DNA from: Chitinophaga eiseniae
GTDB lineage: Bacteria > Bacteroidota > Bacteroidia > Chitinophagales > Chitinophagaceae
Assembly: GCF_900167135.1 (NCBI RefSeq)
Contig: NZ_FUWZ01000007.1
Span: forward strand, 1 to 64,000
DNA: 64,000 nt
Direction of reading: 5' to 3'
Positions within the stretch are counted from its first letter, which is position 1. Each line of letters starts with the position of its first letter. The position numbers and the translations under genes are program-made. The notes under the pieces are model-generated. The model was not told where the DNA came from, ran no database searches, and was given only the letters and a program-made list of their open reading frames with translations. Positions 42,693-53,600 of the stretch are shown piece after piece.

Positions 42693-43577
42693 ATGGAATT
42701 AGGAATACACAACTGGATGCGCTCCGAAACAATAGCCACCACCATCCGGAGGGTGTCTGCGCTTGGCTATACCCGGCTGGAAATTGCCGGTAGTCCTGAA
42801 CAATACGATACCAAAGAAATCGCAAAACTCATGAAGGACCATGGCTTGTCCTGCTGGGGTTCCGTGACCCTCATGCTGGGAGAACGCAACCTGCTGGCCA
42901 GGGACGAAGCGCAGCGCGCCAGGTCTGTACAATATGTGAAAGACGTAGTGAAAATGGTGAAGGAGCTGGACGGTCATATGGTGTCTGTCGTACCAGGTAC
43001 CGTCGGCAAAATCGTTCCCGACGGAAGACCGGAAGAAGAGTGGAAATGGGCGGTAGACGCCATGAAAGAAATCTATGACTACAGCGAAGCTTCCGGTATC
43101 CTGCTGGGCATAGAGCCTATCAACCGGTTCGAAACCTATTTTATCAACAGGGCTGAACAGGCGCTGGCCCTGGCAGCCGCCACAGGACCCAATTGCGGCG
43201 TATGCCTCGACACCTTCCATATGAACATGGAAGAGACAGATATGTTCGACGCCATCCGTAAAGCAAAAGGACGACTGGTCGGTTTTCACGTGGCGGACAA
43301 CAACCGCATGGCGCCGGGCATGGGACATCTCAACTGGGAGAAGATCGTCGCCACCCTGAAAGAAGTGGGGTATGACGATGTACTGTCAGTCGAATTCTGT
43401 TCCCCGCTGGACCGCACGCCGGCCAACCCGTATCCGGACTCCATCGATGAAAGCCCGGAAAACCTTTCTCCCGAACAGGAGAAGTTTCTCATCGACCACG
43501 GCAGCACCGCCGTCACCGAAGCGTTTTATACCATGCTCACCAGCAAGTCATTTAATACTTTATCAAAACTTATTTAG
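42693..43577 (+). CDS. Xylose isomerase-like TIM barrel, ketose 3-epimerase type
   Basis: A 294-residue sugar isomerase/epimerase. The wording EPINRFETYFINRAEQA and CLDTFHMNMEETDMFDAIR closely follows D-tagatose/D-psicose 3-epimerases. The four metal ligands are Glu141, Asp173, His199 (GFHVADNNRMAPGMG) and Glu234 (LSVEF). It probably epimerises a ketose or keto-sugar acid at C3 in the cytoplasm. It is the first gene of a six-gene operon, followed 7 bases later by an enolase-superfamily gene. Confidence 0.88.
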   Translation: MELGIHNWMRSETIATTIRRVSALGYTRLEIAGSPEQYDTKEIAKLMKDHGLSCWGSVTLMLGERNLLARDEAQRARSVQYVKDVVKMVKELDGHMVSVVPGTVGKIVPDGRPEEEWKWAVDAMKEIYDYSEASGILLGIEPINRFETYFINRAEQALALAAATGPNCGVCLDTFHMNMEETDMFDAIRKAKGRLVGFHVADNNRMAPGMGHLNWEKIVATLKEVGYDDVLSVEFCSPLDRTPANPYPDSIDESPENLSPEQEKFLIDHGSTAVTEAFYTMLTSKSFNTLSKLI

Positions 43578-43584
43578 AGAACTG

Positions 43585-44751
43585 ATGAAAATAGCTAATG
43601 TAGAGGCATTTTGGCTGCGTTGTCCCGTTCCAAAAGAAAAACAACATACTTCAGACTACGGACTGCTGGCGAACTTTGACATGACGCTGGTGGTGATCAC
43701 AACAGAAGACGGGCTGCAGGGATTCGGAGAAGCCAAGGCTGCAGTGGGGTCTTCAGGGGTATGCGCCTCCATTGTGAACTGTATCGAAAATGAACTGAAG
43801 CCGGCATTGATCGGTAAAAATGTGAAAGATATCACCCGTCTCTGGGAAGAGATGTACAATGGCACCCGCGACCACTACGCGCTGTCGAGAGGCCGCAAAT
43901 TCCCGGTGCTCGGCAGAAGGGGGCTCACCGTTTCCGCCATGAGCGGCATCGATACCGCCTTATGGGACCTGAAAGGTAAAATGCTGAACGTACCGGTGAT
44001 GGACCTGCTGGGCGGCGCCTGCCGCGATCACATGCCGGCCTACGCCAGCGGGGGATGGGCAGACGTGGACAACATCGGCGCGCAGCTGAACGGCTACGTG
44101 GAAAAAGGTTTCGGCGGTGTTAAAATGCGCGTAGGCGTTATGGATAAGACCGTCCGGAACAGCATTGAAAGGGTAAAAGCTGCCAGGGCAGCGCTGGGTC
44201 CCGACATCAAACTGATGACCGACGCGCACGGCACCTTCAGCGTACCCGAAGCCAAACAGTTTTGCCGCGGCGTACAGGACTGCAACCTCTACTGGTTTGA
44301 AGAGCCTATCAGTCCGGATAACCGCAAGGGAACTGCGGAAGTGAGAGCATCCACCCATATTCCCATCGCGGCCGGCGAAAGTGAATATACCAGTTTTGAT
44401 ATCAACGAACTGCTCGATATCAGGGCCATCGATGTGGTACAGCCTGACGCGGCTATTATCGGAGGAATCTCTGAAGCGGTACGCGTAGCGCATCTGGCCA
44501 GCGTACATCAGCTGGAGCTGGCGCCGCATTGCTGGGGGTCCGCGTTCTCTTTTATGGCCGGACTGAATGTGGCCTTTGCATCGCCTTCGGCGACCATTAT
44601 CGAGTTCTCCCTCGGCGGAAATCCGATGATGTATGAACTGGTAAAAGAAAAAATCACCGTCACCAACGGTATGATCCCCGCGCCTGTGGCCCCGGGATTA
44701 GGCGTAAGCCCCGACTGGGATTTTGTACGGGAGTATCAACAAAAAGCATAG
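43585..44751 (+). CDS. Enolase-superfamily sugar-acid dehydratase/racemase (mandelate racemase family)
   Basis: The ATG at 43585 gives 388 residues; upstream in-frame codons overlap the epimerase gene and are not used. Metal ligands are Asp213 (LMTDAHGTF), Glu239/Glu240 (WFEEPI) and Glu265 (AAGESEYT). The active-site bases are Lys180 with Arg182 in VKMRVG, Asp288 in QPDAAIIGG and His315 in LAPHCWGS. The Asp-His pair places it in the mandelate racemase subgroup, where most members dehydrate aldonic or uronic acids. The Lys-x-Arg form of the second-strand motif is a variation to note. Substrate unknown. Confidence 0.9.
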   Translation: MKIANVEAFWLRCPVPKEKQHTSDYGLLANFDMTLVVITTEDGLQGFGEAKAAVGSSGVCASIVNCIENELKPALIGKNVKDITRLWEEMYNGTRDHYALSRGRKFPVLGRRGLTVSAMSGIDTALWDLKGKMLNVPVMDLLGGACRDHMPAYASGGWADVDNIGAQLNGYVEKGFGGVKMRVGVMDKTVRNSIERVKAARAALGPDIKLMTDAHGTFSVPEAKQFCRGVQDCNLYWFEEPISPDNRKGTAEVRASTHIPIAAGESEYTSFDINELLDIRAIDVVQPDAAIIGGISEAVRVAHLASVHQLELAPHCWGSAFSFMAGLNVAFASPSATIIEFSLGGNPMMYELVKEKITVTNGMIPAPVAPGLGVSPDWDFVREYQQKA

Positions 44752-44766
44752 TGAAAATAATGATAT

Positions 44767-45255
44767 ATGGCTAAAGCACTTAAAATTAACCACGTTACGC
44801 TGATCGTAGATAATCTGGAAAAAGCCGGAGCCTTCTACCAGCACGAATTGGGCTTAGAGCCGCTTGCCGCCTTTAGGTTTGATTATCCGGTGATGTTCTT
44901 CAAATTTAATGATGAACAACAACTGCATATCTCTGAATGGGAAGACAAAACATCTTTCCGCGGTCATATCTGTGTACAGGTAGACGATTTCAACAGTATC
45001 TTCTTCCGCATGAAGGAACTGAATACGATTGATGTCAACCCCTGGGGCAAAGTACGGAAACTGCCCGATGGCGCCATGCAGATGTTTGTCCGTGATCCGG
45101 CAGGCAACCTGGTGGAAATTTCTTCCCAGCCGGGCGCTGAGATCGATCCCCGTATCTTTACAGATGAATTGTATGAAGAAGGCCTGTATGTCTCCAACAG
45201 AAATGATTTCAGAGGATACCGGTCCGACGACGCTACTTTATATCACGACAGATGA
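44767..45255 (+). CDS. VOC-family (glyoxalase-fold) protein
   Basis: A 162-residue protein with the paired beta-alpha-beta units of the vicinal oxygen chelate fold: LKINHVTLIVDNLEKAGAFY, LHISEW, FRGHICVQVDDF and RDPAGNLVEISSQPG, giving two His and a Glu as metal ligands. It may be a lyase, epimerase or isomerase in the same pathway. It starts 15 bases after the dehydratase gene and overlaps the dehydrogenase gene by 4 bases (ATGA). Confidence 0.88.
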   Translation: MAKALKINHVTLIVDNLEKAGAFYQHELGLEPLAAFRFDYPVMFFKFNDEQQLHISEWEDKTSFRGHICVQVDDFNSIFFRMKELNTIDVNPWGKVRKLPDGAMQMFVRDPAGNLVEISSQPGAEIDPRIFTDELYEEGLYVSNRNDFRGYRSDDATLYHDR

Positions 45256-46202
45256 GAAAAAACGTATTACTGCTCGAGACGATTGCAGATGAGGCATTGG
45301 CTGTCCTCCGGGAGCACGTGAACGTGTTCACGGGATACAACGAAGCTGATCTTAAGGGCGTATTAGACAGGGAGGATATCCATGCCATCATCACCAGGGG
45401 CAAAGGGCTGATCAACGAACCGCTGATGGCCGCCTGTCCGCAGCTGCAGGTAGCTGCCCGCTGCGGTGTGGGACTGGACAACGTGGACGTGGCAGCAGCT
45501 ACCGCCAGGAAGGTAATGGTGATCAATGCACCGGGCAGCAATGCCGCCACGATAGCAGAACATACGCTGGCGCTGATGCTGATGCTCATGCGTAACATGT
45601 ATGAATCAGTAGCACAGGTAAAACAGGACAACTGGGCCTGGCGCAATCAATATGCAGGCGATGAGCTGAATGGTAAGACGCTCGGCATCCTGGGAATGGG
45701 AAATATCGGTAAACGGGTGGCCCGCCTGGGAGAAGCTTTTGGTATGGAAGTGCTGTACTGGAGCAAATCCGCCGGCGATGTGCCCTATCCGTTCGCCTCC
45801 ATGGAAGAAGTCTTGCAACGTTCTGATGTGGTGAGCCTGCATCTGCCTTTCAATAAAGAAACCGACCGGCTCCTGGGCGCTGCGCAACTGGCAGTCCTGA
45901 AACCCGGCGCCTTACTGATCAATACCGCCAGAGGCGCGCTGGTAGATCATGCCGCCCTGTTGCAGGCATTGAACGAAAAAAGGATAGGAGGGTACGCCGC
46001 GGACGTACTGCCGGATGAACCGCCGGTACAGTCCCGCAACCTGGTGCATCATCCGCGGGTGATGGTCACACCACATTCCGGCAGTCTTACCGCCGCCACT
46101 TACCGGCAGATATGCCTGCTCACGGTCAATAATGTGGTGGCCGCACTCACAGGGAACAATCCTGATCCCAACAGTATATTTAACCGGCACGCGCTTCTGT
46201 AA
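45252..46202 (+). CDS. D-2-hydroxyacid dehydrogenase (phosphoglycerate dehydrogenase-like)
   Basis: A 316-residue NAD-dependent dehydrogenase. The nucleotide motif is GMGNIG at 148-153. The catalytic triad is Arg227 (NTARGALVD), Glu256 (LPDEPP) and His275 (TPHSG). There is no C-terminal ACT domain, so it is not serine-biosynthesis SerA of the long type. It probably reduces or oxidises a 2-keto/2-hydroxy acid formed by the upstream dehydratase. Its start overlaps the VOC gene stop. Confidence 0.92.
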   Translation: MRKNVLLLETIADEALAVLREHVNVFTGYNEADLKGVLDREDIHAIITRGKGLINEPLMAACPQLQVAARCGVGLDNVDVAAATARKVMVINAPGSNAATIAEHTLALMLMLMRNMYESVAQVKQDNWAWRNQYAGDELNGKTLGILGMGNIGKRVARLGEAFGMEVLYWSKSAGDVPYPFASMEEVLQRSDVVSLHLPFNKETDRLLGAAQLAVLKPGALLINTARGALVDHAALLQALNEKRIGGYAADVLPDEPPVQSRNLVHHPRVMVTPHSGSLTAATYRQICLLTVNNVVAALTGNNPDPNSIFNRHALL

Positions 46203-46225
46203 ACCGCCGCCATAAACACTGTACA

Positions 46226-47095
46226 ATGAAAAAAATACTCCTTTGTTTATTACTCATCGCCGGTGTCAGTATCACCTGCACCGGCATCCTCTTCGCACAG
46301 TCCGCCAAAAAGGCTAAAAAGCCGCTGGTGGTATTTGTAACCGGAGATCATGAGTACAGCAGTGAAGAAACAATGCCGCTGATAGCCGCTGCGCTGGAGA
46401 AAGACTATGGCATGAAGACCATCGTGCTCAAAGCATATCCGGATTATAACAGCGAAGAAAATATTCCGGGCCTCGAAGCCCTGAAAAAGGCAGACCTGGT
46501 CGTGTTCTATTTACGCTGGCGCCTGCTGCCTCCTGCACAACTGGCGCTGATAGAAGCTTACCTTAAAAGCGGGAAACCGGTGATGGGCTTCCGCACCACC
46601 ACCCACGCATTCCATTTTCCGGAAGGTCATCCCAGCGAAAAATGGAACGCCTTCGGGGAGTTTGCGCTCAATGCGCCTCCGGGCTGGGGCGGCGCCGCCA
46701 AACATACGCACTATGGACACGAGAGCAGCACGGATGTCAGCATCGTGCCTGAACAGGCGGCCAACCCTATCCTGACAGGCGTCGCTAAAAACTTTCACGT
46801 CCGCTCCTGGCTGTACCGCGTATTACCGGACTATCCCGTGAAAGGCTCCACCTGGCTGCTGATGGGCAAGGCGGTGAACCCGGACAAAGAAGCCATCGAA
46901 AATCCTGTGGCGTGGACCGGCACCAACTCCTTCGGCGGTAAAGTGTTCATGACGACCATGGGCCATCCGGAAGATTTCAGACAGGAACCTTTCCAGCGGC
47001 TGGTGATTAACGCCATTCATGATGAACTGGGACTGAAAGTGCCAAAGAAATGGAAAAAAATAGATATCCGCGTGCCCTATCGTGTGGCCAAATAA
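46226..47095 (+). CDS. Secreted ThuA-like protein
   Basis: A 289-residue protein with a signal peptide ending near ILFAQ. The ThuA domain is a class I glutamine-amidotransferase-like fold: KPLVVFVTGDHEYSSEETMP, ADLVVFYLRWRLLPPAQLALIEAYLKSGKPVMGF, and the histidine-rich THAFHFPEGHP and HTHYGHES. ThuA proteins occur in pathways that oxidise disaccharides to 3-keto sugars and beside PVC-type dehydrogenases; their exact reaction is uncertain. It stands directly before such a dehydrogenase gene. Confidence 0.85.
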   Translation: MKKILLCLLLIAGVSITCTGILFAQSAKKAKKPLVVFVTGDHEYSSEETMPLIAAALEKDYGMKTIVLKAYPDYNSEENIPGLEALKKADLVVFYLRWRLLPPAQLALIEAYLKSGKPVMGFRTTTHAFHFPEGHPSEKWNAFGEFALNAPPGWGGAAKHTHYGHESSTDVSIVPEQAANPILTGVAKNFHVRSWLYRVLPDYPVKGSTWLLMGKAVNPDKEAIENPVAWTGTNSFGGKVFMTTMGHPEDFRQEPFQRLVINAIHDELGLKVPKKWKKIDIRVPYRVAK

Positions 47096-47131
47096 GTACA
47101 ACGTTTCCTGATTCCCGCTAAAACTGATACG

Positions 47132-50100
47132 ATGTCCAGACTATTTAAAATCGGTATGTACGTACCGCTTGTGCCTTTGGTATTGGCGATAATGATACTG
47201 GATGCCTGTAAACCGAAGGGGCATGATCCGCTGACCATCTCCCCGGGTACGCATATTTCCCTGATCGGCAATAACCTGGGATCGAGAATGGTCCACTATG
47301 ACAACTTTGAAACAGCGCTTTATCTCCGCTATCCCGACTATAACCTGATCATCCGTAATATGTGCGACGGCGGTGAAACACCGGGCTTCCGGCCGCACTC
47401 CGGCAGAAACTCCCCCTGGGCTTTTCCGGGCGCGGAGAAGTTCCGCCCGCAGCTGGCCAAAGAAGTGGAGAATATGGACAACCACAGCCAGGGATTTTTT
47501 GAAACACCTGACCAGTGGCTGACCCGCCTGAAAACAGATGTGATCATCGCCTTTTTCGGCTACAGCGAATCCTTTGAAGGCAAAGCCGGACTGGCCGATT
47601 ACAAAGCGGAACTGGACGCTTTCATCAAATGGACGCTGAAACAGAAATACAATGGCAAGTCCGCGCCGCAGCTGGCGCTCGTTTCACCCATTGCCTTCGA
47701 AGATCTCTCCGATAAATACGACCTCCCCAACGGAAAACAGGAAAACGAAAACCTGGCAATGTACACGGAGGCTATGAAAGAAGTGGCTGCGCAAAACAAT
47801 ATCCTGTTTGTAGATGCCTTTACACCATCCCAAAAATGGTATGCAGACACAAAAGAACCGCTCACCATCGACGGGTCCCAGCTGAACGAAGAAGGATACA
47901 GGAAGCTGGGCAACCTGCTGACAGCAACACTTTTCGGCGAAGCCCCCGCGAAAGCGGAAGCCAACAGGCAGCTGGTATATGCTGCGGTTAAAGAGAAAAA
48001 CTGGATGTGGCTCAACGATTATAAAATCCCTAACGGTGTGCATGTATTCGGGCGCCGCTACGATCCCTACGGGCCAGACAACTATCCCGCAGAGATAGAA
48101 AAAATCCGTGAAATGACGGCTGTCCGGGATTCTGCGATATGGCAGGCGGCATCGAAAGGCACGAAAATGGACATCACGGTGGCGGATAAACGTACGAAAG
48201 TACTGCCGGAAGTGAAGACCAACTACAACCCCGCTAAGAACGGTAACCTGCGCTATTTGACAGGGGAAGAAGCCGTAGCTAAACTGAAAGTACCGCCCGG
48301 CTATAAGGTAGAGCTATTTGCTTCGGAAGAACAGTTCCCCGACCTAGCCAAACCCATGCAGATGTCCTTTGATAACAAAGGTCGTTTATGGGTGGCCGTG
48401 ATGCCGAGCTATCCGCATTATAAACCGGGAGATGCCAAGCCGGATGACAAGATCCTTATTTTTGAAGATACTGACAATGACGGGAAAGCCGATAAACAAA
48501 CGGTCTTCGCCGACAGCCTCCACCTGCCTATCGGCTTTGAGATAGCACCCGAAGGCGTATACGTAGCACAGGGCACCAACCTGAAATTATACGTAGATAC
48601 CAACGGTGACGACAAAGCCGATAAAGAGGAGATATTGCTCAGCGGGTTCGATGACCATGATACCCACCACAGCAGTCATGCTTTTACAGTAGATGCTTCC
48701 GGAGCCATTTATTCCGGCGAAGGCGTTTTCCTGCATACCAACGTGGAAACGTCCTACGGCACTGTGAGGGGCACCAATGGTGGGTTCTACCGCTACGATC
48801 CGAAACGCCGGAAGCTGGAACGTACGGCTCAACTGGAGATTCCTAATCCATGGGGCATCGCTTTCGACGACTGGGGACAGCCTTTCTTCGCCGAAACTTC
48901 CAGTCCGGATGTACGCTGGATGCTGCCAGGTACCGTATTGCCCAAATATGGACAACACACGCATAAGTCGATACAGCTGGTAGAGGATAAACATAAAGTA
49001 CGGCCTACCTCCGGACTGGAATTTGTGTCCAGCCGGCACTTTCCGGACGAAGTGCAGGGCGATTTCCTGATCAACAATACCATCGGTTTCCTCGGAACAA
49101 AAGAACACACCTTACAGGACGACGGCACCGGCTATAAGAGTCACCACCGCCAGGACCTGCTGGTGAGCGGCGACCCGAACTTCCGCCCGGTAGACCTGGA
49201 GTTTGCGCCTGATGGATCGCTCTATGTGATCGACTGGCATAACATCCTGATCGGGCACATGCAGCACAATGCACGCGACCCGTTGCGCGACCACTCTCAC
49301 GGAAGGATATACCGCATCACCTATCCGTCAAGACCGCTGGTAAAACCCGCCCACATCGCCGGCGCCACCATAGAGGAACTGCTGGACAACCTGAAACTGC
49401 CGGAATACCGGACCCGCTACCGCACCCGCCGCGAACTGAGAGGCCGTGATGTATCGGAGGTACTGGCAAAACTGAAAACATGGGTAGCCAACCTCGACAA
49501 AAACGATCCTGAATACGATCATCACCTGCTGGAAGGGCTTTGGGTGAGCTGGGGCATGGATAAGGTAGATCGTGACCTGTTAAAACAGGTGCTAAAGGCG
49601 AAAGACTATCATGCCAGGGCTGCCGCTGTACAGGTAGTGCGCTATGTCGGTCATCAGATACCGGACCAGGCCGACCTGCTCATGCAGGCCGTAAAGGATG
49701 AAAACAGCCGGGTACGCCTGATGGGAATTGTTGCGGCCTCCTGGCTAGGGAAAGAAAAAGGGCTGCCCATTCTGGCAGAGGCGAAGAAAATGCCACTCGA
49801 CGAATGGATGGTCCACGCTTATGATGCGGCAGTGGCCCACCTGAAAGGAGAAAATGTCGGCAATGAAAAAGAAGAGGGAAGCAACGCCAAACTGAAAGGC
49901 GCTGCGCTGGCCTTGTTCAACCAGGGAAAACAGATCTATTCTATCGAAGGATACTGCAGAACATGCCATCAGCCGGATGGTAAAGGACTGCCTGATTCCG
50001 GTTTCCCGCCGTTGGCAAACTCCCAATGGGTGACTGGCAGTGAAGAACGGCTCATTAAACTGGTGATGAAAGGAATGCTGGGACCCATAGAAGTGAATAA

Positions 50101-50320
50101 TAAAAAGTATCCGGGGCAGGTACCGATGACCCCCTTCGGTAACCTCCTGAAAGATGAAGAGATTGCAGCAGTGCTGACTTATGTGCGTAATAGTTTTGGA
50201 AACACCGGCTCAGCCATCTCCCCGGAGAAAGTAAAACAGGTTAGAAAGCAGATAGAAAACAAAACCGATTTCTATTCACCTGAGCAGCTGTTGAAAGAAC
50301 ATCCGATGGAAAAAAAGTGA
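47132..50320 (+). CDS. SGNH-like domain fused to PVC-type dehydrogenase and cytochrome c
   Basis: A 1062-residue exported protein with a possible lipobox LDAC (Cys26). Residues about 38-270 are SGNH-hydrolase-like, but the nucleophile block reads GNNLGSRM rather than GDS and the last block reads DGSQLN rather than DGxHL, so it may be catalytically inactive. Residues about 370-730 form a membrane-bound-dehydrogenase-type beta-propeller with calcium-loop-like DTDNDGKAD and DTNGDDKAD segments. HEAT-like helices follow (about 760-900), then a cytochrome c domain with CRTCH at 942-946 and a candidate Met ligand in PMTPF. It probably oxidises a sugar in the periplasm and hands electrons to respiration. 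Confidence 0.88.
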   Translation: MSRLFKIGMYVPLVPLVLAIMILDACKPKGHDPLTISPGTHISLIGNNLGSRMVHYDNFETALYLRYPDYNLIIRNMCDGGETPGFRPHSGRNSPWAFPGAEKFRPQLAKEVENMDNHSQGFFETPDQWLTRLKTDVIIAFFGYSESFEGKAGLADYKAELDAFIKWTLKQKYNGKSAPQLALVSPIAFEDLSDKYDLPNGKQENENLAMYTEAMKEVAAQNNILFVDAFTPSQKWYADTKEPLTIDGSQLNEEGYRKLGNLLTATLFGEAPAKAEANRQLVYAAVKEKNWMWLNDYKIPNGVHVFGRRYDPYGPDNYPAEIEKIREMTAVRDSAIWQAASKGTKMDITVADKRTKVLPEVKTNYNPAKNGNLRYLTGEEAVAKLKVPPGYKVELFASEEQFPDLAKPMQMSFDNKGRLWVAVMPSYPHYKPGDAKPDDKILIFEDTDNDGKADKQTVFADSLHLPIGFEIAPEGVYVAQGTNLKLYVDTNGDDKADKEEILLSGFDDHDTHHSSHAFTVDASGAIYSGEGVFLHTNVETSYGTVRGTNGGFYRYDPKRRKLERTAQLEIPNPWGIAFDDWGQPFFAETSSPDVRWMLPGTVLPKYGQHTHKSIQLVEDKHKVRPTSGLEFVSSRHFPDEVQGDFLINNTIGFLGTKEHTLQDDGTGYKSHHRQDLLVSGDPNFRPVDLEFAPDGSLYVIDWHNILIGHMQHNARDPLRDHSHGRIYRITYPSRPLVKPAHIAGATIEELLDNLKLPEYRTRYRTRRELRGRDVSEVLAKLKTWVANLDKNDPEYDHHLLEGLWVSWGMDKVDRDLLKQVLKAKDYHARAAAVQVVRYVGHQIPDQADLLMQAVKDENSRVRLMGIVAASWLGKEKGLPILAEAKKMPLDEWMVHAYDAAVAHLKGENVGNEKEEGSNAKLKGAALALFNQGKQIYSIEGYCRTCHQPDGKGLPDSGFPPLANSQWVTGSEERLIKLVMKGMLGPIEVNNKKYPGQVPMTPFGNLLKDEEIAAVLTYVRNSFGNTGSAISPEKVKQVRKQIENKTDFYSPEQLLKEHPMEKK

Positions 50321-50657
50321 CCTTCATAAACAGATGTTAGCGGGCGCAGGAAAAGCGCCCGGCTAACACTTTCTTCTGTTAAATTACTATCTCACTTAGC
50401 GAAAATATCACAAGGAAGTATCGGTTTGGAGATTTAATATTGTTAGGAGTTCTAATTATTATAGTCTGGTATATATTTATCAACCAACAAAAATACGGTA
50501 AAACCAATCCATCCCCTTTTTATGTCTTCTGAAGTCCGGTGCTGCTATCCGCCGGTACGGGCGGCTATTTGCCACTGCCTGACTGTATTTGGAATAAGCT
50601 GCTGATATAGGTGCACGGATAAGGAATGAACAAATTTAACCTGATAATTTTTTAACT
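50321..50657. other. Intergenic region with hairpin between the catabolic operon and susC
   Basis: A 337-bp gap. A terminator-like hairpin pairs 50336-50347 with 50355-50367 (one bulged base, GC-rich) and is followed by a weakly T-rich stretch. The remaining 290 bases are AT-rich and probably carry the promoter of susC; no TTG-19-TAnnTTTG pair and no ORF worth reporting was seen. Confidence 0.55.
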
Positions 50658-53600
50658 ATGAGACAGTTTTCCACGGTGATTTTTAAAATGATGGCGTTGC
50701 GCCAGAAGATCATTTATGCCACTTTAGCCCTGCTGATAGGGGCTGTCACGCAGACCTATGCTAACGCAGCCGCTCCGCTTATGGATGTACGTGGCCGCGT
50801 GCTGGAAGAAAACGGTGTAGGCGTGCCCGGAGTGAGCATCAAGGTAAAGAATGCCGATAAGGCCACAACAACAGATCCTGACGGAAAGTTTGTCCTGAAA
50901 GGGCTTTCTGACAACGCAGTGCTGATTGTTTCTTACATAGGTTATACCACGCAGGAGGTACCGGTTACGGCAGACATGGTTATTCAGCTTGTACCCAGTG
51001 TAAAAAAAATAGATGAGGTAGTGGTAGTAGGATATGGTACAACTAAAAAGTCAGATCTGACCGGAGCAGTCGGTACGGTGAAATCAGAAGCGCTCCAGGA
51101 GCGGCCGGCATCATCGTTGAACCAAAGCCTGTCCGGCCGGGTGACCGGCGTGAACGTGTCATCCAATTCCGGCAGGCCCGGGGGCAGGGCTAACATCCGT
51201 ATCCGCGGCGCCAGCTCGCTGAGTGTGTCCAACAACCCGTTGTATGTAATTGACGGTGTGATATTGAATCCCGTAGACCTGCGGAACGGCAGTACTCCCA
51301 TCGATTATATCAATCCTAATGATATTGCTTCCATCGAGGTGCTGAAAGATGCGTCTTCCACTGCTATTTACGGCGCCCGTGGCGCCAATGGCGTTATCCT
51401 CGTTACCACCAAAAGAGGCAACGCAGGTGGCGGACGGCTGACATACGATCCGGATTTCAGCATCGGCGTATTGCCCCGGAAGCTGGAGCTGCTGAACGCT
51501 AAAGAGTTTTTAGCTGTAGAAGACCAGGCGTATGCCAACGCAAAAAAATATGATCCCACGGGCTGGGCTACCGGTACCAAGTATACCGATCCCAAAACAA
51601 AACGCACCAATCCCTTATTGTTCGATTCACAGGGAAATCCGCTCTATGATACCGACTGGCAGGATGAAACCTTTCAGAAAGCATTTACCCAAAACCATCA
51701 GCTGGGATTCACTGATGGGGATGAAAAGAAAAGCTTCGGCGCTTTCCTGAACTACCGCACGCAGGAAGGGCTGGCGCGCGGCTCCTGGCAGGACAGGTAT
51801 GCCGGCCGCATCGTATTTGACAGTAAAATCAAAGACTGGCTGAAAGTAGGCGGTACCCTGAACTACACCGACCAGCGCGAAAAACAGGTAGACCAGCTGG
51901 ACGGCGGCGGTATCACCATGATGCGCCAGGTGCTGGAAGCGCTGCCGATCATCCCGGTAAAATATGCAGATGGCTCCTGGGCCAGCAACCGCGATTATCC
52001 CGGTATGGAGGGGGGCGACAACCCGCTGCGCGTTTCTGCCGACAGGATATCCATTCTGCATACACAGACTCTCCTGGGCAATATGTACGCCAATATTCAC
52101 CTCGCAGAAGGCCTGGAACTGAGATCTACCCTCGGCGTGAACATCATCAATCAGCGGGAAGATTATTTTGCGGCGAAAGGCATGCAGTATATTTCAGATA
52201 ACGGCGACGCCTCTGTTAACAACAACCGGTACAACTCCTGGCAGTTTGAAAACTATCTCACCTATAACAGGGAGTTTGCCAAAATACATTCGGTAAATGC
52301 GATGGCCGGTGTGTCCTGGCAGCATATCGATCGTTTCGAGAACCAGGCCACCACGCAGGGATTCACAGACTCGTACTTTAAGTACAACAACCTCGGTGCA
52401 GGGTCCAGCCCGCAACCGCCTTACTCTATCGCTACGGCCAATGGCCTGAATTCGTTCTTCGGCCGCGTTAACTATGGCCTTCGCAATAAATACCTGGTCA
52501 CCTTTACCGGCCGTATGGACGGCTCTTCCAAATTCGGGCGGGACAACCAGTTTGCTTTCTTTCCTTCTGCGGCGCTCGCCTGGAGGGTAACGGAAGAAAA
52601 CTTCATGAAAAGCATTCCCGTTATTTCCAATTTAAAACTCCGCACCAGCTACGGCGCTACCGGTAACTCCGAAATCCCTGCTTACAGGGCTTTGGCAGGT
52701 CTGGGCAACTATACCGTGGTGTTTGACGGCGCCCGTAACTCCGGTGTAGGCATTGATCGTATCGCCAATCCAGGTCTGCGTTGGGAGAAAACAAAACAGG
52801 TAGATTTCGGGATGGAACTGGGCTTGTTTGCCAACAGGGTGAATTTCGAAGTGGACCTCTATCGCAGAAAAGTAGACGGGATGCTGCTGGATGCACCTTT
52901 GCCCTACACCACCGGCCGCGACAGGATTTTCTCCAACGTAGGCAGCATGGAAAACAGGGGGATTGAACTTGGTCTTAATACTGTCAACATTAAAACTGAT
53001 AACTTTTCCTGGAATACCATCTTCAATATCTCCATCAACAAAAACAAAGTATTGGCTTTAGCGAATGGCGATATCCTTTCCGGCAATGGCATTATCAGGG
53101 AAGGAGAACCGGTAGGTTCTTTCTTCGGAAGGGTACATCTGGGTACGTGGGGCACCAAGGAAGCAGCGGAAGCGGCGGTGTACGGCAAGCTGCCCGGCGA
53201 CGTGAAGTTTAAGGATATCAATAACGATGGTTCCATCAATGATCTGGACAGGGTGATCATCGGTAAAGGTATTCCTGACGGCTTTGGTACCTTCCTGAAT
53301 ACTTTCCAGTATAAATCATGGTCCCTGACGGTAGACCTCCAGTTCATGTACGGCAACGATGTGCTGGACAGGAGCATCCACTCCGCAGAAGACAGGCAGG
53401 GCATTGCCAACAGTTACAGGACCGTGCTGAACGCATGGACAGAAAACAACCAGAATACGCCGATAGCCCAGCTGCGTCCGATCAATGCAGGTTACGATAC
53501 TTACAATGACAGCCACAAGGTAACCGACGGATCGTTTATTCGTGGCCGTAACCTGTTGCTGGGATATGTATTCCCTGCGAAAACGGTGTCAGCCCTGAAG

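Noticed and set aside
43372..43584. N-terminal extension of the enolase-superfamily protein
   Set aside because: It would overlap 200 bases of the epimerase gene; the family N-terminus begins at MKIANVEAFWL (43585).
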